A stretch of DNA of 64,000 nucleotides from NCBI GenBank assembly GCA_036345935.2, contig JADWOT020000006.1, forward strand, positions 1,400,221 to 1,464,220. The letters run 5' to 3'. Source of the stretch: Taenia hydatigena (lineage: Eukaryota; Platyhelminthes; Cestoda; Cyclophyllidea; Taeniidae). A program made the position numbers and the translations under genes. Below, piece after piece: positions 48,801 through 64,000 of this stretch. The notes beneath the pieces were generated by a model that was given only the letters and a program-made list of their open reading frames with translations, did no database searches and was not told the origin of the DNA. Position 1 is the stretch's first letter. Every line of letters begins with the position of its first letter.

Positions 48801-50688
48801 ATTTTAAAAACAATCTTGCGCCGCCATTTTTCAGGCCGCCTATTTACTCCCGTTTTTTCGTGATTACATCGTCTTGAGTTTTTTAAGGCGAGGCAGTTCG
48901 TCCAAGTTTCTGTCCCCATTTCATTCATATTGTCCACGTATTTCCCTTGGGCTTTAAAAAGGATATGAGAATAGCATTTAAAAGTCCTCTTATTTCTTGA
49001 TCATTACTGTCAGAACCCCCTATTTTAATGACATTACTTTGTTTATCCACCTCTTTTTTTGCTTATTGTTGTTGTACCTCATAAAAGCGTAAAGTAGTAT
49101 CTGACTGAGCTTTATTTGATTTCTGCTTTCATTATTTTGTATCACCACTTGCCATTCATTTCTTCATAATGGATGATTTCATTCACTTCAAACATCTCAT
49201 ACTTATTCGTTATCAGTGGGAAGTGTCACCGATGTTTTTCCTCTCATTGCTTCGCACTGAATCAACCGCTTCCACTCTCCTTCCACACGTCACAACAGGA
49301 AGAGGTAATGTCGCTATTACCACTGCGACTCCCCTACCGCAATCAAAAAGTTGTTGACGAAACGACTACAGAGTCGGAAGAGGCAAAGGCGAAGGACACA
49401 GAGGTGCTCAGCCTCACTGAGCTGACTCGTCGTGTCAAATCTGCGGTCTCGAGGTACCACGATGTCCTCTCCACAACTCAACTCGTCCGACTGTCCAACT
49501 CTGTTGGTGGTGCTCCTCGTAGGGTCGGCGATACAGCCGAGGTGCAACTGGCTCGGCAATCCGAACGTATGCTACAGGCTAAGCGTGACCTTGAAAAGGT
49601 TCGGGGCCTCTGTGCCATTATTTATCGCTGAATTATGTCCAAGTCTTTCAGCAACCCTTTTGAATAAGTCCATCCCGATCTACCATTTCAATGGTGGTAA
49701 TGTGGACATGCGATTATCATCATTCGTTAGTAATGTGCTTATTGGTCGGCGGTAGTGACCTGCAATAAGGTTCGTCTCTTTGCCTTTTATTGGCATCTTA
49801 TTTCAATCGTTTAAGAAGTTCGATTAATCAGGATGCGTTTTTAAGGTGATGAGGAGCATCCCTTGATGGGTTTTCTGTGTAGTGCAGTTTTGATTATCAA
49901 GTAGTCAGAATAGCGCGTTCAGTTTTTCCTTGCGATGACTTTTTCAACCTCAACATTTGAAAATACATTAAATTGTATCAGCGGAAAGTATGGAACCACC
50001 TTAGGCTATCGAACCTCTTTCTCCACTTTTCGAAGCCTCTTTGCATCAAATCTCAGTTTACTTTGGAGGATTTGAGTTGAACCTGTCTGCTGAATGCCCC
50101 AAACTTCCTATGTTCGTTACATATGCTCATTCTTTTCTGGATCTTTTCAATGCACTCATAAGTATTTTCACAAAGAACAATATCTCTGGTTTGGTTTGTC
50201 ACTTTTTCATCAGTTTTTATTTGGGTGGCAACTCGCCGCCAAAGTGGTTAATTCTTACTCTTGCATACCTTCCCAGCATGGTCAGTGAACCGTTTATCAA
50301 ATCCCCTGTTAGTTTTTAGCACTATTTATAAGGTCAGTTATGCTTGTATCTTTCAGTTTTAAGTTACTTTGAGTGGGTTATTTAACGCATCCTGATTGGT
50401 GCTATTTTTGTGCAGGCCCAAGACGATCTCCTTGCCTACGTGAAATCAAGACCAGGTTGCGGTGCAGTGAAGACTGATCTGACCACCTTTGCATCATTAC
50501 GAACAGTACATAAGTTGAATTTGGAGGGCTCGCCTGATGCGCGTCGTCTTCTGGCACGCATCACAGTTCCACGCGGCGCTGGCTCCACTGCCAGCAGTGG
50601 TGACACTGGAACAATGAATCGCGCCATCCACGTCTCCTCCAATCAACTACGCGCCCTTATCTCCGCTTTCTTACCCACACCAAACTAA
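36854..50688 (+). CDS. DCTN1: Dynactin subunit 1 (p150Glued), complete, 22 exons
   Basis: p150Glued is the dynactin arm that binds dynein and microtubules. Exons: 36854-36953, 36987-37102, 37336-37450, 37507-37620, 37773-37862, 38015-38061, 38129-38152, 38324-38737, 38807-39011, 39081-39238, 40420-40629, 41524-41883, 44340-44513, 44728-44960, 45252-45576, 46066-46335, 47307-47525, 47826-48097, 48172-48490, 48571-48642, 49299-49598, 50416-50688; 1469 residues. The N-terminal CAP-Gly domain (about 5-70) has [26 protein letters not shown] corresponds to the usual GKNDG tubulin-tail groove. A Ser/Arg/Pro-rich basic linker (73-260), coiled coil 1 (about 270-650), the globular interdomain ([26 protein letters not shown]), coiled coil 2 (from about 1059) and the conserved C-terminus follow. 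Exon 7 is only 24 nt. The intron after 39238 uses a GC donor. A 72-nt stop-free intron may be cut from exon 19 (48303-48374). Confidence 0.95.
41884..44339. other. Largest intron of DCTN1
   Basis: About 2.46 kb separate the coiled-coil 1 exon from the interdomain exon. I see no nested gene, RNA or full-length transposon. Short frames near 42517-42959 on both strands are not recognisable. Confidence 0.55.
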
Positions 50689-51449
50689 TGGCACCTTGTC
50701 CTATCCTTTTTTTTCATTTTGCGGTGTTGTTACTTCAAATTCGTACAATTCGCTTCCTGCCGGGAGTTGTGTGGTTCACACCTTTGTCGAATTGAATTGC
50801 GTCTATTATCAGACCGGACATCCGTGATTGTGTCATTTTGCAAACTTCATTGTTTGGCTGCCTAATGCCAATTCGACATCACACAATCCTTTTTTGGTCC
50901 AATTTGTTTCAGCCAATAACTTGCTCGCATAACAACATTCTTTGTCAAGCTTGGATGATAAGTGCATGCTCAACATTTATTTAACTGCGAAACCGCCTGT
51001 GGAAAGGGTGGTCCCTACCATTGACTACAGCGGTAAGTCTGGCCAATGCAAATCAGGAGAAGAAACTTTACTGAATAAATTTGGAGAAAAGTATATTTAG
51101 AGCCACTATCACTTGGATTCTCTCAGCGTCGAGGCGCTTGAGGCTCGAGAACGCACTGATTCAGTTGTGCTGATTCGTGAGCTTCTGTTCACTCGGGCTG
51201 AAAGGAAAGGAACATCAATTTCTCATGTGCGTGCAACTCCAAACTTCATTTTTGAACAGCAGGTAAGCGGACCAAGGTCAACTATGCAGTGAATATCACC
51301 TAAAACAACTAATTAACCGTCTGCATAGATAGCGATTTTGATTTCTAACTGACACGATAGTTCCAGTTGTCGTATGTGGATTGACTTTGGGTAAATCTGT
51401 CATTTTGGGAACACAGCTCGCTTGCTGTGCATAGGATACAAGAGAATGG
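50689..51449. other. Intergenic region between convergent DCTN1 and CEP41, with a candidate small exon
   Basis: This is the 3' side of DCTN1 and CEP41. On the plus strand, an ATG at 50966 opens a 22-codon frame (MLNIYLTAKPPVERVV) ending at a good donor (51033), and a well-bounded frame lies at 51101-51262 between a TTTAG acceptor and a GTAAGC donor. The two pieces do not join in the frame that keeps the second one open, so no gene is called. Confidence 0.4.
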
Positions 51450-52301
51450 CTACTGACAATTAGCGCAGAGGGAATCGAGAGCTAGAGAGAGGTGAGCCAG
51501 GTCGATCATGGAAAAGTCTTCGCCTCCGTTGGGTGTACCCCTGGATCCTACCGCCTCGTAGGTATCAAAGGTGTACCGAACAGCTCGACGAGCACTCGAG
51601 GTAGTACTACGACCACCGACGGTGGAACCATGGACACTGGAAGCTGCGTCTTTGTCTACAGCGTCGCAGATCGATTGCGCTGAGTTAGGTATCGAAGCTG
51701 ACGAGAGGCGGAGGATGTTCTTCTCGTAGCGTGGCCGCTTGCCGGGCTTGTTCTTTAGGGTTAACGGAGCATCGCCTAAGATGAGACCCTTTGGAAAGAG
51801 TTTCCAGCCAACCTTACCAAGCAAATAACTCAGGTTAACCCTAAGGCATGGTTTTATCGAGAAGGCAGCTAGCTGGCTCACCTTCAAACCACCAGAGAGG
51901 ACAAATATGTTATCATAGCCGCGCTCCGTTAGAACTGTGGCAACACGAGGAGCAAGCCGTTCATCTTCGTCGTAGCAAATTATTATGTGTCCCGGCTTAT
52001 TCCGAAAGATCAACATCTCACGGATCTCAAAGTTAATGCAACGCGAAAGTAGTGCATGAGGATAGCTGATAGCTAGAAGAATCATATTATGGTTAAATTG
52101 ATAATTTGGCCGTGATTAATGCGAGGTAGCGAAGCATTACAATTACCCTTGATGATATGGCATTGATCGAACTCATCCTTATCTCGGACGTCGAGTAAAA
52201 GATAAGGACAATCAACCATCTGCTCTGTAGTATCATTTGGTTTCTTCAGGATGGGTTGTTTACCTCCATTGATATCACACTCACCTATTCCGTGAATAAC
52301 C
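51450..52301 (-). CDS. CEP41: CEP41-like rhodanese-domain protein, C-terminal 3 exons, 5' part not found
   Basis: CEP41 is a centrosomal and ciliary protein needed for tubulin glutamylation of the axoneme. Exons in coding order: 52301-52147, 52072-51882, 51812-51450. The rhodanese domain reads DCPYLLLDVRDKDEFDQCHI, then AISYPHALLSRCINFEIREM, then GHIIICYDEDERLAPRVATV and FVLSGGLK. The YDEDERLA stretch, where active rhodaneses have a catalytic Cys loop, matches the CEP41 type. A low-complexity Ser/Arg-rich tail ends the protein. The first listed exon opens at an acceptor with VIHGIGECDINGG, matching the segment just before the CEP41 rhodanese domain, so one or more 5' exons are missing. The 69-nt intron 51881-51813 is free of stops and keeps frame; removing it restores the family pattern GGLKVGWKLFPKGLI. 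Confidence 0.85.
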
Positions 52302-53425
52302 CTTTTAAAAAAAGTTTAAAGCTGCACTGAAACGTAAATAAAAATAACCCCAAATCCATTGTGTGAGTGAACCATCACGAATGCCATGTTGCACAAGTAA
52401 AAAGTAAAGACATTAAAAAGGATAACATGCTCCCTCTGATTAAATAAACTTTTAGAAGCTCATGCAACTCAAACTTGGATATGGCATCAGAATAGCAAAA
52501 ATAGCGTAAGTAGGAAAGGCTACTCATCAAATTCAACAAAAGATCAAAGCCATATCCACAACTTAATTAAAAGGCACTTAAGACTCTAGCGGCAGACGTT
52601 TTAGCGCTAAAATAATAAAACATTAAAGAAAAGATGGGTCGGCATATGAGGACTACGCACGATTCGAGGTTATAAGTCCTCGCCGTCTGAGGACCGGGTT
52701 GATCATCCAATCTTGTGCATTTATCCGTGTTTTGAGACTCTCCTTAATGTACTTTAGTGCAAAATTGCAAGTATACCGGCAGGAAAACCGTCTTTATGAG
52801 GATGATAATCTTGTCGCCCCTGAATTTTATTTACTTCAGCCACCTGAATAAGTAGCTGAACAAATGTTGTCATTTTCATTCGTCGAAAAATCTCTCCGGG
52901 TTTTATTTTAAAATCTTAACTGTACATTAAAAACGTATCTATACTTTCGCTGGCTTCGTCCAATCTTCTCAAATAACTTGATAGACTCGCTCCAGAGTCA
53001 ACCGTTGCAAGCACGTCAGCATAACGCGGATTTTGTTTAACCCTCTTTTGTAGAGGCTAAATTTACTACTACTCTAACTCTTAATGCAATTTACATCTGC
53101 AGGCTTCTTCTTAAATGCAATAGGCTTCATCTGTTGCTCCAGCAACGGCACACAGTGATATTCTTATTCCAACCGCGATTAGAAGGTCATTGTAATAGAT
53201 ACAGTGTGCCTTGCACAAAGCAATTGCATGCAGTAATGAAAATAGCATAGCTAGCATTAAAAAAAGCACGCAAGTTACTATTGCGATTTTTATGTTTGCG
53301 ACTTTAGATTTATAAATAGTTAATCCATAACTGAGGTGTGCACACAGTTGCATGGTAATCATGGAGCTTTCTTGCCAATTCTACTTAATTTATAGCATGG
53401 TTGTGTCTAAAAAGTTTACTGATTG
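52302..53425. other. Unassigned stretch upstream of CEP41
   Basis: The N-terminal CEP41 exons would be expected here or up to 54289, but I could not find the conserved N-terminal motifs in any frame. Otherwise the stretch looks like AT-rich intron or spacer. Confidence 0.45.
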
Positions 53426-53612
53426 TGTTATAATTTGTTTGAACTACCGGTCTCGGTCAGGGTGACAGAGGTGGCCATACCGCCCCAACTGCGTGGGCTG
53501 ACCTCCAGGACATGCCAAGTAGCTTATTTCCCTCTGCTCGTTAACTATATATGTGTATTCTATCCTAGTATTCTGCCTTCTTTTGCCTTCAATGGAGCCT
53601 TGAGACGCTACA
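53426..53612 (+). mobile_element. Solo LTR-A with 5-bp target duplication
   Basis: This 187-bp block begins TGTTATAATTTG (TGTAGTACTTTG in intact copies) and ends GAGACGCTACA. It shares GAACTACCGG and the GGTCAGGGTGACAGAGGTGG region with the copy at 2083-2268. GATTG stands on both sides (53421-53425 and 53613-53617), a perfect 5-bp target duplication, so the solo LTR formed by recombination after a true insertion. Confidence 0.88.
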
Positions 53613-54289
53613 GATTGAGGTTTTATCCCTAATGCCATCTCTAGGGGTATACCCAAGACCCGCATTGCTGGCACCCAAGTAAAACATCTTGGAGGAACCC
53701 CATGTAAACCTGCGCGGTACCAAATTGACACCTGACGCGCTCTTTTCCCCAATTTTTCCAAGGCACTATCCGCACTCTCAAACACAGAAGAGATCTTGGC
53801 ACACATCTGTAGGGCCCTACTAGAGTTACCGTCGCGGCCACAGACCCATTCGTCTTCGACCGAGGTGGTTGACCGCGGATCCTGAAAATCTGAAGTAACT
53901 GACACCACCCCCCTCTTGATCCGAGAAATACATCAGTGAGATCCCACGCTGATTATACGCGACAAACAAGTGAGATAAATGCGAAAATATGCATACAGGA
54001 AGAAATAAAGTAACATCATCCTGCGGAATGACTGGAAGTTCTCGGCAAAATCTAAAAAATCCACGTACACAGGCACGCATGCAATGTTACCCTAATTAAG
54101 ATATCGAAGATGAAGTAAAGTGACAAGGGAAAATACGAAGTAAAACAACTCATAAAAGTATGATGGGCAGAGTAAGTAATACAAAAACACCACTTCCTAC
54201 TCATGGACGACACGCGTGATAAGACTCTCGATAACTCAAAGTCAGATGAGCGAAATATTTGAGGGACAGATAAGGTCGTAAGTCGACCA
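53613..54289. other. Unassigned stretch between solo LTR and RUNDC1
   Basis: A minus-strand frame covers 53908-53616 (motifs SALEKLGKRARQ, WYRAGLHG) after an acceptor-like TTTTCAG at about 53886. It resembles no family I know. It could be an unrecognised exon, possibly of CEP41, but the similarity does not support this. Confidence 0.35.
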
Positions 54290-62266
<7,977 letters not shown>

Positions 62267-63016
62267 CGTGTCAGCAATGCAGCGTAGGAAAGGTGCCAAA
62301 AAGGCAAAAAACTGCAACAATCAAATGACGGTTAGCGTAAGGAACAACCTTGAGAGAATAATTTAAAGAACGCCATTGAATTAAATATTAATAGCCTTGG
62401 CTAGGTTTCAAAACAAGAGCAAAACAGCTAGAAAAATTAGTTTTGTTTATCACAATAAAATAATTGGTTGACTAGTGGAATTTGTATTACATTTCACAAC
62501 AAATGCAGCGCAACCACTGTTTTAAGAGAGCATTGCATTATTTTTTGCCATTAAGTGGTAATTCGCTATCAGCTTATCGTTTTTCTTACTGCGTCGATTC
62601 GATTTCGAAGGCGTTAGTGTCACCGTATCAATGACAAATATGTGAATGCAAAATCCGCAGTCCGCACACCCTGCCTCTATTATTGACAAATGATCTGCTC
62701 TTTGTATCGGATCTTAGAAAACGATTAGCCCGTTATACTAGTTTCACAGACATTTGGGGTCAACTGAAACTCGCATTAACCCATATCATTTATTGTACCA
62801 GCTAGCAACTAAACGGGCAAGCCACACCCGTTATGCCAGGATGAAATAATTGTTGTGCTTAATTCCTCTGATATTAAAATAGAAAAATTGACTGAACGAT
62901 GAGTCCCGTTCTTTTTGTAACCAAGTCAAATAAACTGCTTTAGGTCACTCCTCTGTTACCTAGATGTTTGACTTCATAAAAGCTATGTTTCAATGGAATG
63001 TATTATTTAAGAATGG
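62267..63016. other. Upstream region of RUNDC1
   Basis: AT-rich spacer that should contain the RUNDC1 promoter on the minus strand. No gene or repeat is recognised before the LTR fragment at 63017. Confidence 0.5.
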
Positions 63017-63140
63017 TGTAGCGTCCCGAGGCTCCCTTAAGGCAAAAGAAGGCAAAGTGGCAGGATAGAATATATATATATTCACCGGACAGAGGAAAAT
63101 AGGCTGCTAGCATGGCCCGGAGACCAGCCCAGGCAGCTAG
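63017..63140 (-). mobile_element. Interrupted LTR-A copy
   Basis: A minus-oriented LTR-A starts with TGTAGCGTCCCGAGGC and runs 124 bp to GGCAGCTAG, where a complete element begins. In intact LTRs GCAGCTAG is followed by GGCAATA, so this copy is interrupted at that point, as expected if the next element jumped into it. Confidence 0.8.
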
Positions 63141-64000
63141 TGTAGCGTCCCGAGGCTCCCTTAAGGCAAAAGAAGGCAGAATGCTGGGGTAGAATATATA
63201 TATTCACCGGACAGAGGGAAAATGGCTGCTGGCATGGCCCAGAGGCCAGCCCACGCAGCTAGGGCAATATGGCCACCTCTCTGACCTTGACAGAAAACGG
63301 CAGTTCTAACAACCAAAGTATTACATTGCCCCTCTCCTCTTTCGAGCGTCGTCCTCGACGCGCCCCTCCATACACCTCCCGTGTCAGCCATCACAACATC
63401 CTCAGTGCTGCAGGAAGCACCCACGAGCTAACCATGCCGGTCGCCAACATTCGACGCGATTGAGGCGATGCTTGACACCAACGTCAGTGATCCCTCTTGA
63501 CAGTGCATTGCACTTCGAGTTTCGTCTGCCTTGGAAACAAGGTTGGGAATAAGTGGTTCTGCCGACCATCAGTATGTCCGTATGGGGGCGTTAGCGCGCC
63601 GTTATCCTTAAGCAAGTAGATATTAGGGGTAATCCTTGGGACGAAACTTCCCAGGTGGGCCATGGCTAGTGTCGCTTCAGTTGTTGATAGCTTTCTTGTA
63701 GAACACGGCGATGGGGTAGCACATGCACTTCTTTCGCACCGCTGCAACATGCCACAGGCGGTAGAGATCGGGATAGTAACCCTATAGAGTCGGGTTCGCT
63801 TTCCGCTGCCACCAATGTAACGTCCCGAGGCTCCCTTAAGGCAAAAGAAGGCAGAATGCTGGGGTAGAATATATATATATTCACCGGACAGAGGGAAAAT
63901 GGCTGCTGGCATGGCCCAGAGGCCAGCCCACGCAGCTAGGGCAGTACGGCCACCTCTGTGACCTTGACAGAAACCTGCAGTTCTAACAAACAATGTACTA
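63141..64000 (-). mobile_element. Miniature LTR retrotransposon, minus strand, cut by window end
   Basis: In minus orientation the 3' LTR is 63141-63325 (185 bp) and the 5' LTR is 63816 to the window edge, lacking about its last two bases (CA). The complement of the polypurine tract (TTGCCCCTCTCCTCTTTCG) directly follows the left LTR, and the primer-site-like TGGTGGCAGCGGAAAGCG, read on the minus strand, directly adjoins the right LTR. The interior is 490 bp and lacks polymerase genes. It is the same family and build as 27727-28625. It lies inside the LTR fragment 63017-63140. Confidence 0.88.

Noticed and set aside
53444..53908. 154-codon minus-strand frame taken as one protein
   Set aside because: Its C-terminal third reads through the solo LTR at 53426-53612, so it cannot be a native intact protein. 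The remaining part is listed only as an observation.

Overview
The window is animal nuclear DNA: intron-containing protein genes on both strands, separated by AT-rich DNA carrying retrotransposon debris. It fits a flatworm, most likely a tapeworm. The reasons are gene models with intron-length peaks at about 31-37 and 66-74 nt, which I know to be typical of tapeworm genes, and bulky repeat-bearing spacers and introns. No marker gene fixes the species, so this is inference. All gene models below were built by hand from splice sites, reading phase and family similarity; coding lengths are exact multiples of three.

Layout. 1-3860: spacer with LTR fragments. 3861-8525 (+): kinesin-5 (KIF11/Eg5), 13 exons, complete. 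8526-11452: spacer with a tRNA-like motif. 11453-12850 (-): DDX6/Me31B/Dhh1 RNA helicase, 3 exons, complete. 13287-14400: mosaic of inverted LTR pairs. 15248-22614 (+): inactive rhomboid (iRhom), 11 exons, complete. 23316-26118 (-): RFWD3 E3 ubiquitin ligase (RING, coiled coil, WD40-like), 5' end unresolved. 26967-28625: a second-family solo LTR, a possible lone exon and a complete 899-bp miniature LTR element. 29865-36504 (-): FHIP1 (FAM160A-type FTS-Hook-interacting protein), 5' exon unresolved. 36854-50688 (+): dynactin p150Glued (DCTN1), 22 exons, complete. 51450-52301 (-): CEP41-like rhodanese protein, N-terminal exons not found. 54290-62266 (-): RUNDC1, 13 exons, complete as modelled. 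63017-64000: a nested miniature LTR element cut by the window edge.

Shared biology. Half of the genes concern microtubules or their motors: kinesin-5 (bipolar spindle motor), FHIP1 (dynein-adaptor complex with FTS and Hook), dynactin p150 (dynein cofactor) and CEP41 (tubulin glutamylation in cilia). FHIP1 and DCTN1 lie head to head about 350 bp apart and act in the same dynein recruitment pathway. DDX6 (mRNA storage and decay), iRhom (trafficking of membrane proteases) and RFWD3 (DNA repair ubiquitination) are ordinary housekeeping neighbours.

I found no sign of a wholly new system. The least ordinary structure is the family of about 185-bp LTR elements, which includes a complete gene-less element with primer site, polypurine tract and target duplication, and two palindromic LTR pairs around an identical 80-bp core.
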